Below, piece after piece: positions 50,020 through 60,311 of a stretch of 64,000 nt of DNA. The position numbers were made by a program, and so were the translations under genes. The DNA lies in assembly GCF_003335215.1 (NCBI RefSeq), contig NZ_QPGB01000006.1, positions 62,001 to 126,000 of the forward strand. Reading direction: 5' to 3'. A model generated the notes under the pieces. It did no database searches and was not told the DNA's origin. It saw only the letters and a program-made list of their open reading frames with translations. This DNA comes from Parvibium lacunae. Lineage in GTDB: Bacteria > Pseudomonadota > Gammaproteobacteria > Burkholderiales > Burkholderiaceae_D. Position 1 is the first letter of the stretch. Each line of letters opens with the position of its first letter.

Positions 50020-50571
50020 TTACTCTTTCTCGTTAGGCGTTTTTAGAGTGTGCAGATTTAGCGCCACGGTGGTTTCTTGGTTCGATAGCCAAATCTGTCC
50101 CTCTTGCACTGTACATTGCAAGCTCATGTTGCGTGCAGCCAGCGCGGCCAAGGCTTGGCTATGTTCGGGCGCGAGTTGCCAGACCGTTAAGTGCGCGAAA
50201 CGCGCCACTTTATCTGCCATGCCTTTCCACCAAATATCGGCGCTGTGACTATAAGCCAGTACGACTACTTGGGATGCCCGGGCGCAAGCTTTACGAATGC
50301 GGCTTTCGTCGGGCTGACCCACATCAATCCAACAATCAATCGTGCCCGTGAGGTCCTTTTGCCAAAGGTCCGGTTCGTCCACATCGGATAGCCCTTTGGT
50401 AAAACTCAAATACTCATGGGCATAGCAGGCAAAAGCAAGCACGCGCACCATCAAACGCTCTTCCGTTTCGGAAGGATGGCGGGCCAGCGTAATGGCATGG
50501 TCGGCGTAGTAGCCGCGATCCATATCAGCAATGCTGAGGGTGGCTTTGTATATAGTTGCTTTGAGGGCCAT
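50020..50571 (-). CDS. yaeQ: YaeQ family protein
   Basis: A protein of 183 residues. MALKATIYKATLSIADMDRGYYADH, ERLMVRVLAFACYAHE, GLSDVDEPDLW and WIDVGQPDESRIRKA are the YaeQ signature blocks. The fold is related to PD-(D/E)XK nucleases, with visible candidates E..D in DEPDLW and the later D-x-G-Q; a catalytic role is unproven. It is followed by the S4-domain gene. Confidence 0.9.
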   Translation of the reverse strand: MALKATIYKATLSIADMDRGYYADHAITLARHPSETEERLMVRVLAFACYAHEYLSFTKGLSDVDEPDLWQKDLTGTIDCWIDVGQPDESRIRKACARASQVVVLAYSHSADIWWKGMADKVARFAHLTVWQLAPEHSQALAALAARNMSLQCTVQEGQIWLSNQETTVALNLHTLKTPNEKE

Positions 50572-50584
50572 GTTTTTATGTGCA

Positions 50585-50731
50585 CTTCTATAAATTTATT
50601 TTTCGGGCGAATTGCTTTGTCGCATGCTCGCTCATGCTTCGCTGTACTTCTATGTACTATCTCAGCTTTCGCTGTGCGCCTCCTCGCACCGCATGTGAAT
50701 ACTGAGCCCGAAATTCTATATTTCTAGAAGG
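50585..50731. repeat. Imperfect palindromic extragenic element, copy A
   Basis: About 147 bases that nearly read the same on both strands: TTCTATAAAT...TTTCGGGC on the left faces GCCCGAAA...TCTAGAA on the right, and GCATGCTCGC faces GCGCCTCCTCGCACCGCATG. The centre is GTACTTCTATGTAC. It shares its centre pattern and right end with the element at 39093-39210. It lies between dsbD and yaeQ. Confidence 0.65.
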
Positions 50732-50757
50732 CCCATTTATGATTTGGATGCAGATAA

Positions 50758-52641
50758 TTAGCGCTTAATTTGACGCTGTACAGCCGCCAGATGCTGACGA
50801 AACTTTGCCGCGTTTTGAAAACCGATCACGCGGGCACCGGGTATTTCTTTACCCTGTGCATCAAAGAACACAATACCTGGTGGGCCAAAGAGATTAAAGC
50901 GCTTGAGTAGGGCCTGATCTTCAGCATTATTTGCGGTCACATCGACTTGAATCCAGAGCGTATCGGCAAGGGCTGCTTGCACAGCGGGGTCGCTGAAAGT
51001 AAAGCGTTCCATCTCTTTGCATGACACGCACCAATCGGCATAAAAATCCAGAAGCGCTGCACGCTTACCCAGCTTGCCACTGGCTAGGTCTGCTAATAGC
51101 GCCTCTAGGGCTTGTTCGTTTTTCACCCGCACAAACGGCAGGCTCACATGCGCAGGTGCTGCGGCGCTGCCACGCAACACGGAAAGGGGCTGCAACACAT
51201 CGCGCCCACCGGCGGCCACGCCCACTAATTCGATCGCGCCCACTAAGCCTAGGACAATACCTAACCATTGAAAAAACTGCGCTTTGCCGCCAGCATGCGG
51301 CGGCAATTTCTGCCAGGCACGCAATACCACGGCCATACCCAACAGCAGTAAACCCACCCCTGCCGGCCACACCCAATCGGGGAGCAAGGGCTGCACCATC
51401 CACAGCGCCACGCCCAACAACAGCAGACCAAATACGTGCTTAATTTGGTTCATCCACGCACCCGCTTTCGGTAGCCAGTGCCCCGCAGAAGCACCGAGAA
51501 TCAGCAAGGGTACGCTCATCCCTGAAGCTATGGAGAAGAGCGCAAGGCCGCCACGTACTGGATCGCCAGACTGACTGATGTACAGCAACACACCCGCCAG
51601 TGGTGGCGCTACACAAGGGCCAACCATGAGGCCCGAGAGCACGCCCATGACAAACACACCCAGTGCTTGCCCTCCAGACTGACTTTCTAAGTGGCCATGT
51701 AAACGGTGACGGAGAAAGGCTGGCAGCTGTAGCTCATACCAGCCAAATTTAGAGAGTGCTAAGGCCGTCAACACCAGCGCAAAGCTAATCAAGGCCGCTG
51801 GAGTTTGGAGTAGTTGTGCTAACCCTTGCCCAGCCAGGCCAGCAGCCACGCCGAGCATGGTATAGACCAAGATCATGCCCAGGCTATACCAGAGGGCAAG
51901 CTGAAACGCCCGCCAGGGATGGGGATGCGCTTTGTTACCCACTACATCGCGGCCACTGATTATCGAGGACAAAATCGGTAGCATCGGTAGCACACAGGGG
52001 GTAAAGGCGAGCAGTAAGCCGAGGCCAAAGAAGATTGGCAAGGCCAGCCAGAGGGAGCGACTGGCCAGGATGGATTGTAGTTGCCCGCTTTCGTCGAGTA
52101 CGACCTCTGTCTTACCCGTTTGGCCGAATGACGATTGGTCAGTGTTTGCTGGCGCGCGTTGCCCTCGCGGGGGATAGGCAATCTGGGTGGTTTGAGGGGG
52201 GTAACACAATCCAGCATCAGCACAGCCCTGTGAAATCAGGCGCAACGCCTGTAGCGGCAGGGCTTGCGTCGATTCGGGCTGGGTGACCACTAGCGTAAAC
52301 CGCAAGTCATCACGGTAAATTTCCAGCGTTTTATTAAAGGTTTCATCAAAGTGTGGCTTACCCACGGGCAAGGCCGCCGTAATCTTGCTGCCGGCAGGAT
52401 CGCTCTGCCAGTCAAAGCGCTCACGATACAAATAGTAGCCGGGGGCAATTCGATAATGAACTTGCAGGGTTTGTTCATCGAGCCATTCTGTTTGAAGTTT
52501 GAAGGCGTCCTGTGGCGCTAGAAATTCCGTCGCCGTTCCTTTACCAAACCAGGCCTCCGCCAGGGTTGGAACAACCAACAGGGTTAAGGTGAGCCAGATT
52601 AGGGCAAAGCGGCACAGAGATGAAGAATGAATAGTACGCAT
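50758..52641 (-). CDS. dsbD: Thiol:disulfide interchange protein DsbD
   Basis: A protein of 627 residues. After a signal (LTLTLLVVPTLAEA) there is the N-terminal periplasmic immunoglobulin-like domain with redox cysteines in GCADAGLCYPP (about 135-145), then eight membrane helices with CVLPMLP and GPCVAPPLAG, and a C-terminal thioredoxin domain with WCVSC (near 520). It moves reducing power from cytoplasmic thioredoxin to the periplasm, including for cytochrome c maturation, which fits the ResB-CcsA system in the same window. It lies 2 bases after cutA, in the same operon. Confidence 0.95.
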   Translation of the reverse strand: MRTIHSSSLCRFALIWLTLTLLVVPTLAEAWFGKGTATEFLAPQDAFKLQTEWLDEQTLQVHYRIAPGYYLYRERFDWQSDPAGSKITAALPVGKPHFDETFNKTLEIYRDDLRFTLVVTQPESTQALPLQALRLISQGCADAGLCYPPQTTQIAYPPRGQRAPANTDQSSFGQTGKTEVVLDESGQLQSILASRSLWLALPIFFGLGLLLAFTPCVLPMLPILSSIISGRDVVGNKAHPHPWRAFQLALWYSLGMILVYTMLGVAAGLAGQGLAQLLQTPAALISFALVLTALALSKFGWYELQLPAFLRHRLHGHLESQSGGQALGVFVMGVLSGLMVGPCVAPPLAGVLLYISQSGDPVRGGLALFSIASGMSVPLLILGASAGHWLPKAGAWMNQIKHVFGLLLLGVALWMVQPLLPDWVWPAGVGLLLLGMAVVLRAWQKLPPHAGGKAQFFQWLGIVLGLVGAIELVGVAAGGRDVLQPLSVLRGSAAAPAHVSLPFVRVKNEQALEALLADLASGKLGKRAALLDFYADWCVSCKEMERFTFSDPAVQAALADTLWIQVDVTANNAEDQALLKRFNLFGPPGIVFFDAQGKEIPGARVIGFQNAAKFRQHLAAVQRQIKR

Positions 52642-52643
52642 GG

Positions 52644-52994
52644 TTAAACAATGACGGGGCTGGGTGGGATGGTCATGCGGGCGACCCAGTCAAGATATTC
52701 GGGCAGTCCTTGGGTGACGGGCACCGCGACTATTTCTGGCAGTTTGTAAGGATGACTTGCCCGCAGCAAGGTTTCAACTTGCGGATAAGCTCGTGCTGTT
52801 GTCTTTAACATGAGCGGGATTTCCGTCGCACGCTCGACCTTGCCTTCCCATTCGTACCATGACTGCACCGGGGCCAGTAGGTTCACGCAGGCAGCGGCCC
52901 TCGCAGCAATGAGCGTTTGTGCAGCGAGCTCGGCACTTTGCTGATCGGGAAAATTTGACCATACAATCAACATTTGCTCACTGGCAGTGCCCAT
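52644..52994 (-). CDS. cutA: Divalent cation tolerance protein CutA
   Basis: A trimeric CutA1-fold protein of 116 residues: VWSNFPDQQSAELAAQTL, AACVNLLAPVQSWYEWEGKVE (core ACVNLLAPV..WEGK) and SHPYKLPEIVAVPV are signatures. It was named for copper tolerance, but the direct function is debated. AGGAGGAAAATGAG precedes the ATG at 52994. It is first of cutA-dsbD, a common pairing. Confidence 0.93.
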   Translation of the reverse strand: MGTASEQMLIVWSNFPDQQSAELAAQTLIAARAAACVNLLAPVQSWYEWEGKVERATEIPLMLKTTARAYPQVETLLRASHPYKLPEIVAVPVTQGLPEYLDWVARMTIPPSPVIV

Positions 52995-53065
52995 CTCATT
53001 TTCCTCCTAGTCAACGCTTGTCAGTGGAAATAATGTATCTCGCACAGGCTCATGGCGCCCTGGCA

Positions 53066-53095
53066 AATAAAAAGGCCAGCGATTTGCTGGCCTTC
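53066..53095 (-). terminator. Rho-independent terminator at the end of the ribosomal protein block
   Basis: On the minus strand AAGGCCAGC-AAATC-GCTGGCCTT followed by TTTATTT, 23 bases after the rplQ stop. Confidence 0.92.
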
Positions 53096-53117
53096 TATTG
53101 TACGCGCTCAACTCAAG

Positions 53118-53513
53118 TTATGCTGCGGACTCAGTTGGGGCAGCAGCATCGGTTTCTGGCCGATCGAGTAGTTCAACATAGGCCATCGGCGCTTTATCGC
53201 CAACGCGAAAACCCATTTTCAGGATACGCAGGTAACCACCGGGGCGGTTTGCAAAACGCGGGCCGAGTTCATTAAACAGCTTCAACACCACGTCGCGATC
53301 ACGCAGGCGGTTAAAGGCCAGACGTTTGTTAGCCACGGTGTCTTCTTTAGCCAATGTGATCAGGGGTTCAACCACGCGGCGCAATTCTTTGGCTTTAGGC
53401 AGGGTTGTTTTGATCGCTTCATGCTGTAGCAAAGAAACAGACATGTTGCGGAGCATAGCCAAACGGTGGCTGCTAGTACGATTTAATTTACGGAGACCAT
53501 TACGGTGACGCAT
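53118..53513 (-). CDS. rplQ: 50S ribosomal protein L17
   Basis: A protein of 131 residues with [23 protein letters not shown], the invariant L17 start, then LITLAKED and [20 protein letters not shown]. It binds 23S rRNA near the exit tunnel. It is the last gene of the block, separated from rpoA by 201 bases that include a strong hairpin. The Ala-rich tail is normal variation. Confidence 0.97.
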   Translation of the reverse strand: MRHRNGLRKLNRTSSHRLAMLRNMSVSLLQHEAIKTTLPKAKELRRVVEPLITLAKEDTVANKRLAFNRLRDRDVVLKLFNELGPRFANRPGGYLRILKMGFRVGDKAPMAYVELLDRPETDAAAPTESAA

Positions 53514-53675
53514 GTTATTTCCTTTCGAGTTTTAGATCAGCACGCTGGCTGTGGGCCGATTCTTCTATCCCTATTGATACATCGGGCGGTTCGGTAGAGT
53601 GACGACTATAACTAACAATTTACACTACGGCTATTTGGCAACCTAGGCTACCTAAATTAAGCTTACTTCGGCTAC

Positions 53676-53708
53676 AAACCAGTTCAGCATGCTGTGCTGA
53701 ACTGGTTT
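53676..53708 (-). other. 14-base-pair hairpin between rpoA and rplQ
   Basis: AAACCAGTTCAGCA and its reverse complement TGCTGAACTGGTTT flank a 5-base loop, six bases after the rpoA stop. No U-tract follows on the minus strand, so this is not a canonical terminator. It might stabilise the rpoA mRNA 3' end or be a processing site. Confidence 0.65.
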
Positions 53709-53714
53709 GCAGAA

Positions 53715-54689
53715 TTACTTATCAATGCCTGCGGGTGGCCAATTTTCCAATTTCATACCCAAGGTCAAACCACGCGACGCCAGTACTTCTTTGATTTCGT
53801 TGAGTGATTTGCGACCCAGGTTTGGTGTCTTGAGTAATTCGTTTTCGGTACGTTGAATCAAGTCACCAATGTAGTAAATGTTTTCTGCTTTCAAGCAATT
53901 GGCTGAGCGCACAGTCAATTCAAGGTCATCAACCGGGCGTAACAACAGTGGGTCTACTTGTGGTGCCCGTGGTGCTTCCACGGACTCTGCCGAGCCTTCC
54001 AGTGCTGCAAAGACGGAAAGCTGGTCGACCAGGATGCGGGCCGCTTGGCGCACACACTCTTCCGGCGCGATCACCCCATTGGTCTCAATATTCATGACCA
54101 GTTTATCGAGATCTGTACGCTGTTCAACGCGGGCGCTTTCTACCGCGTAACTGACTCGGCTCACGGGAGAAAATGAGGCATCAAGAACAATCCGACCAAT
54201 CGCTTTGGTAGGCTCGTCACGGTAGGAACGCAGTGTCCCGGGAACATAGCCACGGCCTTTCTCGACCTTAATTTGCATGTCCAATTTCGCACCTGCAGAC
54301 AGATACGCAATCAGATGTTCAGGATTGATCACTTCTACATCATGGGGCAGTTCAATATCGGCAGCCGTTACCACGCCTTCGCCTTCTTTACGCAGGGTAA
54401 CAGTCACTTCATCACGATTGTGCAGCTTGAATACCACCCCTTTGAGGTTGAGCAACAAGTCCACCACGTCTTCACGAACGCCATCAATGGTTGAATACTC
54501 ATGCACCACGCCCGCAATCTGTACTTCTGTCGGGGCATAGCCAACCATGGAAGACAGTAAAACGCGACGCAGCGCATTTCCCAATGTGTGGCCGTAGCCA
54601 CGTTCAAAAGGCTCCATCACGACTTTTGCATGATTCGGGCCAAGGGCTTCTACATCGATAACACGTGGTTTTAACAACGCGGTTTGCAT
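53715..54689 (-). CDS. rpoA: DNA-directed RNA polymerase alpha subunit
   Basis: A protein of 324 residues. The assembly domain (about 1-230) carries [24 protein letters not shown], the dimerisation motif, and a C-terminal domain (about 245-310) with helix-hairpin-helix [19 protein letters not shown] for UP-element DNA and activators. The ATG at 54689 has AAGGA six bases upstream; the open frame to 54800 is not used. It lies 129 bases after rpsD. Confidence 0.97.
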   Translation of the reverse strand: MQTALLKPRVIDVEALGPNHAKVVMEPFERGYGHTLGNALRRVLLSSMVGYAPTEVQIAGVVHEYSTIDGVREDVVDLLLNLKGVVFKLHNRDEVTVTLRKEGEGVVTAADIELPHDVEVINPEHLIAYLSAGAKLDMQIKVEKGRGYVPGTLRSYRDEPTKAIGRIVLDASFSPVSRVSYAVESARVEQRTDLDKLVMNIETNGVIAPEECVRQAARILVDQLSVFAALEGSAESVEAPRAPQVDPLLLRPVDDLELTVRSANCLKAENIYYIGDLIQRTENELLKTPNLGRKSLNEIKEVLASRGLTLGMKLENWPPAGIDK

Positions 54690-54818
54690 GAACAATCCTT
54701 TCAATACCCTCGGCTCGTTACACCGATAAGGCTGTGGATGGTTAAAAAATCTGGTGTATATACAATTTGCCTGCTCTAGCCACGACATCTGGTTGGGCAA
54801 TGAGCAGGCATGCAGCTA

Positions 54819-55442
54819 TTAGCGTGAATACAATTCAACGATTAACTGCTCATTTACGTCTTGCGCCACGTCTGAGCGGTCAGGCGTTGCCTTGAAAGTG
54901 CCTTCCATTTTTTTGCTGTCAACGCTTACCCATTGAGGGAAGCCGCTAGACTCTGCCAACTGGAGCGAATCAATAATCCGGGCTTGCTTTTTCGCTTTTT
55001 CACGAACGGCAATGATGTCACCCACTTTAACAACGTAGGAAGGAATATTCACCACTTGACCATTAACGGTGAGCGCTTTGTGACCAACCACTTGACGTGC
55101 TTCAGCACGAGTGGATGCAAAGCCCATACGATACACAACGTTATCGAGGCGGCTTTCCAGCAATTTGATCAGGTTTTCACCCGTGCTACCTTTAACGCGG
55201 TCTGCTTCCGCGAAAACGCGGCGGAACTGGCGTTCTAATACCCCATACATCCGCTTTAATTTTTGCTTTTCACGCAATTGGTTACCGAAGTCTGACGTGC
55301 GCGCACCGGAAGTGCGGCCATGCTGGCCTGGTTTGCTGTCAAGTTTGCATTTGGAGTCAAGCGCACGGCGAGTGCTTTTGAGTTGAAGGTCAGTTCCTTC
55401 ACGGCGGGAGAGTTTACATTTTGGGCCAATATAGCGGGCCAT
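54819..55442 (-). CDS. rpsD: 30S ribosomal protein S4
   Basis: A protein of 207 residues: [36 protein letters not shown] and the S4 RNA-binding fold [23 protein letters not shown] (core [11 protein letters not shown]). It is a primary 16S binder that in enterobacteria also represses its operon. Here it follows a terminator-like hairpin (55561-55590) after rpsK with a 159-base gap, so it may have separate transcription or be attenuated. Confidence 0.97.
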   Translation of the reverse strand: MARYIGPKCKLSRREGTDLQLKSTRRALDSKCKLDSKPGQHGRTSGARTSDFGNQLREKQKLKRMYGVLERQFRRVFAEADRVKGSTGENLIKLLESRLDNVVYRMGFASTRAEARQVVGHKALTVNGQVVNIPSYVVKVGDIIAVREKAKKQARIIDSLQLAESSGFPQWVSVDSKKMEGTFKATPDRSDVAQDVNEQLIVELYSR

Positions 55443-55560
55443 AGTCAGTCCTTTCTTATCTTTGCCGTCTATTGCAACGGGCAGTTAATCTGTCGATTCC
55501 ACGCGAATCACGATTAACACAATGAAATTAAACAGCAGAAGCTACGTGGTTTTGAAAATA

Positions 55561-55590
55561 CAAAAACCCGGCATCAAAAGATGCCGGGCC
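55561..55590 (-). terminator. Terminator-like hairpin between rpsK and rpsD
   Basis: On the minus strand CCCGGCATC-TTTT-GATGCCGGG followed by TTTTTG. This has full rho-independent form, inside what is usually one continuous alpha operon (rpsM-rpsK-rpsD-rpoA-rplQ), 11 bases after the rpsK stop. Confidence 0.85.
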
Positions 55591-55601
55591 GTAATGCAAA
55601 A

Positions 55602-56003
55602 TTAGATACGACGACGCTTGGGTGGCCGGCAACCATTGTGCGGCACAGGGGTCACATCGGCAATTTGCGTGATCCGAATGCCCAGGGAATTGAGCGCACG
55701 AATGGCAGACTCACGACCAGGGCCGGGACCCTTGATGCGGGCTTCTAAGTTCTTGATGCCGCATTCAACGGCTACACGGCCAGCATTTTCTGCTGCAACC
55801 TGTGCCGCAAAGGGGGTACTTTTGCGTGAACCTTTGAAGCCAGCACCGCCTGCAGTCGCCCAAGAAATTGCGTTTCCTTGGCGATCGGTAATGGTGATAA
55901 TGGTGTTATTGAAAGACGCGTGAACATGCACGATTCCTTCGGAAACATTCTTACGAACTTTCTTGCGCGCACGTTGTGCAGCAGCGGACGGAGCCTTAGC
56001 CAT
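55602..56003 (-). CDS. rpsK: 30S ribosomal protein S11
   Basis: A protein of 133 residues: [41 protein letters not shown] and the C-terminal [18 protein letters not shown] are S11 hallmarks. It forms the platform of the small subunit. It lies 18 bases after rpsM and is followed by a terminator-like hairpin. Confidence 0.97.
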   Translation of the reverse strand: MAKAPSAAAQRARKKVRKNVSEGIVHVHASFNNTIITITDRQGNAISWATAGGAGFKGSRKSTPFAAQVAAENAGRVAVECGIKNLEARIKGPGPGRESAIRALNSLGIRITQIADVTPVPHNGCRPPKRRRI

Positions 56004-56021
56004 AAATCCGATCCTTCTAAA

Positions 56022-56387
56022 TTATTTCTTCAATGTAACGCCAGCTTTACGCGGCCCTTTGCGCGTGCGCGCATTGGTGCGTGTACGCTGACCACGAACT
56101 GGCAATCCTTTACGATGCCGTAAACCGCGATAGCAGCCTAAATCCATTAGGCGTTTGATGTGCATCGTGATTTCACGGCGCAAATCGCCTTCGGTGGTAA
56201 ATTTCGCCACCTCATCGCGCAGACGCTCGAGCTCACTGTCATCGAGGTCCTTCATTTTCTTAGTTACAGGCACACCGGCTGCTACACAGATCAGACGGGC
56301 GCGAGGGCGACCAATACCGTAAATGGCGGTTAAACCAATTTCAGCATGTTGGTGGTTAGGGATATTTATCCCGGCGATACGTGCCAT
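56022..56387 (-). CDS. rpsM: 30S ribosomal protein S13
   Basis: A protein of 121 residues: [49 protein letters not shown] (core [14 protein letters not shown]) and a basic tail. It contacts the 50S head bridge and P-site tRNA. It lies 34 bases after rpmJ. Confidence 0.97.
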   Translation of the reverse strand: MARIAGINIPNHQHAEIGLTAIYGIGRPRARLICVAAGVPVTKKMKDLDDSELERLRDEVAKFTTEGDLRREITMHIKRLMDLGCYRGLRHRKGLPVRGQRTRTNARTRKGPRKAGVTLKK

Positions 56388-56421
56388 AGTTTCCTCTTAA
56401 CTAACAAATTGGTAGCTGCAA

Positions 56422-56535
56422 TCAGCCTTGGCGCTGCTTGTGGCGAGGATCAGTACAGATCACTCGAACAACGCCGTGACGTTTGATAATTTTGCAGTTC
56501 CGGCAAATTCGTTTTACCGAAGCGAGCACTTTCAT
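56422..56535 (-). CDS. rpmJ: 50S ribosomal protein L36
   Basis: A protein of 37 residues, [17 protein letters not shown]..., with the zinc-ribbon ligands C11, C14, C27 and H32 ([13 protein letters not shown]). The stop is at 56422 (TGA). Its place between infA and rpsM is conserved. This is the zinc-binding paralogue form. Confidence 0.96.
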   Translation of the reverse strand: MKVLASVKRICRNCKIIKRHGVVRVICTDPRHKQRQG

Positions 56536-56586
56536 AATGAACTCCTAATACTTCAATTTGAACCACAAACCGATTAAACCAAGCTC

Positions 56587-56805
56587 TTATTTGGCACGGA
56601 AAACAATGCGAGCGCGTGATAAATCGTAAGGTGTGAGTTCTACCGTTACCTTATCACCAGGCAATATCCGGATATAGTGCATACGCATTTTTCCGGAGAT
56701 ATGCCCAAGCACAACATGGCCATTTTCCAGCTTGACTCGAAAAGTCGCATTGGGCAGGTTCTCAACAATTTCACCCTGCATTTGAATGACGTCATCTTTC
56801 GCCAT
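56587..56805 (-). CDS. infA: Translation initiation factor IF-1
   Basis: A protein of 72 residues with the S1-like OB fold: [35 protein letters not shown] (core [11 protein letters not shown]) and [23 protein letters not shown]. It binds the A site during initiation. It lies 8 bases after secY and 51 bases before rpmJ. Confidence 0.97.
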   Translation of the reverse strand: MAKDDVIQMQGEIVENLPNATFRVKLENGHVVLGHISGKMRMHYIRILPGDKVTVELTPYDLSRARIVFRAK

Positions 56806-56813
56806 TGCCCAGC

Positions 56814-58142
56814 TTACCTTTCGCTGCCTTTGAAGTTTGCTTTCTTCAGCAAACTATCGTATTGCTGTGACATAACATAGGCTTGAACCTGTGCCATAAA
56901 ATCCATCGTCACCACAACAATAATCAATAATGAGGTGCCCCCGAAATAAAATGGGACATTCTTCCACAACAATAAAAACTCTGGCACCAAACACACGAGC
57001 GTGATGTAGATGGCTCCAACCAGGGTTAAGCGCAGTAAAATCTTGTCAATGTAGCGAGCCGTTTGTTCACCGGGACGAATCCCAGGTACGAAAGCGCCGC
57101 TTCGCTTGAGGTTATCTGCGGTTTCCTTGCTATTAAAAACCAGTGCCGTATAGAAGAAGCAGAAAAACACAATCATGGCCGCGTACAATAAGATGTATAC
57201 CGGTTGCCCTGGGTGCAGGGTGGCGGCCAAATCCTTGATGATACGGACAACTTGACTACTACTTTCACCACTCGTAAACCAGCCTGCTAGCGTTGCTGGA
57301 AATAAAATAATGCTTGAGGCGAAAATCGGTGGAATTACGCCAGCCATATTCAACTTGAGTGGCAAGTGCGAACTTTGCCCACCATAAATCTTATTCCCAA
57401 CTTGACGCTTGGCATAATTAACCAGAATCTTGCGCTGACCTCGTTCCACAAACACAACAAGCGCCGTTACTGCAAATACCAAACCACAAATCAATATTGC
57501 CGCCAATGCGTGTAAAGCGCCGGTTCTAACGAGTTCGAAGAGTCCGGCAATGGCACTTGGCAAACCTGCCGCAATACCCGCAAAAATCAAAATAGAAATC
57601 CCGTTACCCAAACCACGCTCAGTAATTTGTTCGCCAAGCCACATCAAGAACATGGTGCCGGTTACTAAGGAAACAACTGTGGTTAACTTAAATCCAATCC
57701 CAGGGTTAAGCACCAGACCAGCTTGTGACTGCAAGGCTGTCGCAATGGCTAAAGCCTGAAACAGCGCTAACACTAGCGTAAAGTAGCGCGTGTACTGCGT
57801 AATTTTTCGACGCCCTGCCTCACCCTCTTTTTTCAACGCCTCCAGCTGCGGCGATACGACACTCATCAACTGCATGATGATCGACGCCGAGATATACGGC
57901 ATGATTCCCAGTGTAAAGATACTAAATCGGGATAGCGCGCCACCGGAAAACATGTTGAAAAGGTCAAGAATACCGCCTTTATTACGCTCAAACAAAGCAG
58001 CAATTTGAGCAGGATCAATCCCTGGCACAGGGATATGTGTCCCGATTCGGTATACGACTAAAGCCAACAAGAGAAACCATAAACGGCGCTTTAAATCAGC
58101 AAAGCGGCTGGTTTGTCCGGTAAGAGCAGGGGTCTTTGCCAC
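56814..58142 (-). CDS. secY: Protein translocase subunit SecY
   Basis: A polytopic protein of 442 residues with ten membrane helices forming the Sec translocation channel. Conserved parts include [25 protein letters not shown] (core [11 protein letters not shown]), [25 protein letters not shown]-like [18 protein letters not shown], and [33 protein letters not shown] (core [13 protein letters not shown]). It lies in the usual place between rplO and infA. Confidence 0.97.
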   Translation of the reverse strand: MAKTPALTGQTSRFADLKRRLWFLLLALVVYRIGTHIPVPGIDPAQIAALFERNKGGILDLFNMFSGGALSRFSIFTLGIMPYISASIIMQLMSVVSPQLEALKKEGEAGRRKITQYTRYFTLVLALFQALAIATALQSQAGLVLNPGIGFKLTTVVSLVTGTMFLMWLGEQITERGLGNGISILIFAGIAAGLPSAIAGLFELVRTGALHALAAILICGLVFAVTALVVFVERGQRKILVNYAKRQVGNKIYGGQSSHLPLKLNMAGVIPPIFASSIILFPATLAGWFTSGESSSQVVRIIKDLAATLHPGQPVYILLYAAMIVFFCFFYTALVFNSKETADNLKRSGAFVPGIRPGEQTARYIDKILLRLTLVGAIYITLVCLVPEFLLLWKNVPFYFGGTSLLIIVVVTMDFMAQVQAYVMSQQYDSLLKKANFKGSER

Positions 58143-58156
58143 ACTGAATCCTATAC

Positions 58157-58591
58157 TTAAGCAGCGACTGCGCCGCCAGCGGCTTCAATCGCAGCAAGCG
58201 CACCTTTAGTAGCCAGCAAGCCTTTAAGGGTAACTTTGCGAGTCAATTGACCTGATGCAATCACCTTCACAGATTTAATCTGCTCAGCGACCAAACCAGC
58301 TTGCTTGAGCGCCAATAAATCTATTTCATCCAATGCGAAACGCTGTAGATCAGCCAGGGTAATTTGGGCGTTCAGTGCTGCAGTCAATGACTTAAAGCCA
58401 CGCTTTGGCAGTCGACGTTGTAGTGGCATTTGACCACCCTCAAAACCGACTTTATGGTAGCCGCCTGCACGGGATTTTTGACCTTTGTGCCCACGTCCGG
58501 CAGTCTTACCCAAGCCAGAGCCAATGCCACGACCTACGCGACGCTTAGCGTGTTTCGCGCCCGCCGCTGGTTTAATGGTATTGAGTTCCAT
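58157..58591 (-). CDS. rplO: 50S ribosomal protein L15
   Basis: A protein of 144 residues: [41 protein letters not shown] (core [20 protein letters not shown]) and [18 protein letters not shown] late assembly protein of the large subunit. It lies 25 bases after rpmD. Confidence 0.97.
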   Translation of the reverse strand: MELNTIKPAAGAKHAKRRVGRGIGSGLGKTAGRGHKGQKSRAGGYHKVGFEGGQMPLQRRLPKRGFKSLTAALNAQITLADLQRFALDEIDLLALKQAGLVAEQIKSVKVIASGQLTRKVTLKGLLATKGALAAIEAAGGAVAA

Positions 58592-58616
58592 GTTTTTCCT
58601 TTATCCTTGAAACACC

Positions 58617-58799
58617 TTATTGCACAACAGCAACAAGGTAAGAGACTTTGCGAATCATGCCGCGCACAGCTGGCGTGTCTTCCAAAACCGCCGTGCTGTT
58701 TACACGGCGTAAACCTAAGCCGCGTACAGTCGCGCGATGTGCTTCACGCGTACCAATCAGGCCACGCACCAGCTTAACCGTTACAGTTTTCTTATCCAT
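58617..58799 (-). CDS. rpmD: 50S ribosomal protein L30
   Basis: A protein of 60 residues: [32 protein letters not shown] and [12 protein letters not shown]. The ATG at 58799 is chosen for family length; the frame stays open to 58859 over rpsE. It lies 16 bases after rpsE. Confidence 0.96.
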   Translation of the reverse strand: MDKKTVTVKLVRGLIGTREAHRATVRGLGLRRVNSTAVLEDTPAVRGMIRKVSYLVAVVQ

Positions 58800-58815
58800 C
58801 AGACTTTCTCTCCGA

Positions 58816-59334
58816 TTAGGCCAGAATATCTTCAACTGATTTGCCGCGTTTAGCTGCAATTTCAGCTGGAGTGCTCATCGTTGCCAAACCATCTAAGGTC
58901 GCACGCACCATGTTGTAAGGATTGGTTGAGCCATGACTTTTCGCTACGACGTTGCGGATTCCCATTACTTCAAAGATTGCGCGCATCGGGCCGCCCGCAA
59001 TAATGCCGGTACCTTCTGCCGCAGGGGCAATCATGACGGACGCTGCGCCGTGTTTGCCATGCACTTCGTGTTGCAAAGTGCCATTTTTAAGGGAAACCTT
59101 TAGCATGTTACGACGCGCTTGTTCCATTGCCTTTTGAACAGCAACGGGCACCTCACGTGCTTTACCCTTACCCATACCAATACGGCCATCACCATCGCCA
59201 ACAACTGTTAAAGCCGCAAAGCCTAGAATACGGCCGCCCTTAACCACTTTTGTGACGCGGTTGACCGCAATCATTTTCTCGCGCAAACCATCATCGCGCT
59301 CTTCGCCTGCTGCTTTAGCTTGTACTTTTGCCAT
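58816..59334 (-). CDS. rpsE: 30S ribosomal protein S5
   Basis: A protein of 172 residues: [42 protein letters not shown] (core [10 protein letters not shown] and [10 protein letters not shown]) and [12 protein letters not shown]. It helps decoding accuracy and mRNA entry. The Ala-rich N-terminus is slightly long, as in other betaproteobacteria. Confidence 0.97.
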   Translation of the reverse strand: MAKVQAKAAGEERDDGLREKMIAVNRVTKVVKGGRILGFAALTVVGDGDGRIGMGKGKAREVPVAVQKAMEQARRNMLKVSLKNGTLQHEVHGKHGAASVMIAPAAEGTGIIAGGPMRAIFEVMGIRNVVAKSHGSTNPYNMVRATLDGLATMSTPAEIAAKRGKSVEDILA

Positions 59335-59365
59335 CGTTGTATCCTTAGATCGTCATGCCGCAGGG

Positions 59366-59731
59366 TTAGAACTGCAGGCCACCTTCGCGCGCCGCCTCAG
59401 CCAGGGCCTTGATGCGGCCGTGGAAGCGGAAGCCAGCACGGTCAAAAGCCACCTGTGAAATGCCTGCTGCCTTTGCTTTTTCGGCCAAGCGCTTACCAAC
59501 TAGCGCTGCTGCATTGATATTCCCACCCTTGCCTGACACACCAGCGAGAGATTGGCGAATCTCAGCCTCAACCGTTGATGCACTGACCAGTACGCGATCC
59601 CCTTCGGGAGAAACAATACTGGCATACACATGCAAATTCGTACGATGTACCGTTAAGCGATTGGCCTTCAGCTGGGCAATTCGTGCTCGCGTCTGGCGGG
59701 CACGGCGTAAACGTGAATCTTGCTTATTCAT
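59366..59731 (-). CDS. rplR: 50S ribosomal protein L18
   Basis: A protein of 121 residues: [42 protein letters not shown] and [26 protein letters not shown] (core [16 protein letters not shown]). It binds 5S rRNA. Confidence 0.97.
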   Translation of the reverse strand: MNKQDSRLRRARQTRARIAQLKANRLTVHRTNLHVYASIVSPEGDRVLVSASTVEAEIRQSLAGVSGKGGNINAAALVGKRLAEKAKAAGISQVAFDRAGFRFHGRIKALAEAAREGGLQF

Positions 59732-59758
59732 AATTCAATCCTTTACCAAGAACGCAGG

Positions 59759-60292
59759 TTATTTCTTCTTGGTTTCTTTCAGAATCACAGTTTCATCGGC
59801 GTAGCGGACACCTTTGCCTTTATAGGGCTCTGGCGGACGATAGGCACGCACTTCAGCGGCGACCTGACCGACCTTCTGTCTATCTGCACCCTTGATCAAG
59901 ATCTCTGTGGGAACAGGGGTTTCCGCCTTAACGCCGGCCGGCAATTTATAAACCACCGGGTGCGAAAAACCGAGAGACAAATTGAGTGATTCGCCTTGGG
60001 CTTGTGCTTTGTAACCCACCCCAACGAGTGTCAATTTACGCTCAAAGCCTTTTGTCACCCCAGTGACCATGTTGGCGACCAAAGCGCGGTAGGTACCACT
60101 TAGAGCACCCGCCTCACGCGAATCATTGGCAGCAGCAAAGGTTACTTGACCAGCATCAATCTTAATTTCTACCGCCGCGTTGATGGCTTGAGTAAGCGTA
60201 CCCAGGGGACCCTTTACCGTAATTTGGCCATTAGCGACATTAATTTCAGCGCCTTGCGGCACTACTACGGGGTTCTTTGCAACACGTGACAT
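59759..60292 (-). CDS. rplF: 50S ribosomal protein L6
   Basis: A protein of 177 residues: [29 protein letters not shown]-like [20 protein letters not shown] and [14 protein letters not shown] (core). The ATG at 60292 is set by AGGAG upstream; the frame is open to 60352 over rpsH. Confidence 0.97.
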   Translation of the reverse strand: MSRVAKNPVVVPQGAEINVANGQITVKGPLGTLTQAINAAVEIKIDAGQVTFAAANDSREAGALSGTYRALVANMVTGVTKGFERKLTLVGVGYKAQAQGESLNLSLGFSHPVVYKLPAGVKAETPVPTEILIKGADRQKVGQVAAEVRAYRPPEPYKGKGVRYADETVILKETKKK

Positions 60293-60311
60293 AATCTTCT
60301 CCTTGACCCGA

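Noticed and set aside
53676-53708. rpoA-rplQ hairpin as a standard terminator
   Set aside because: Perfect stem but no U-tract on the minus strand; reported as a structure only.
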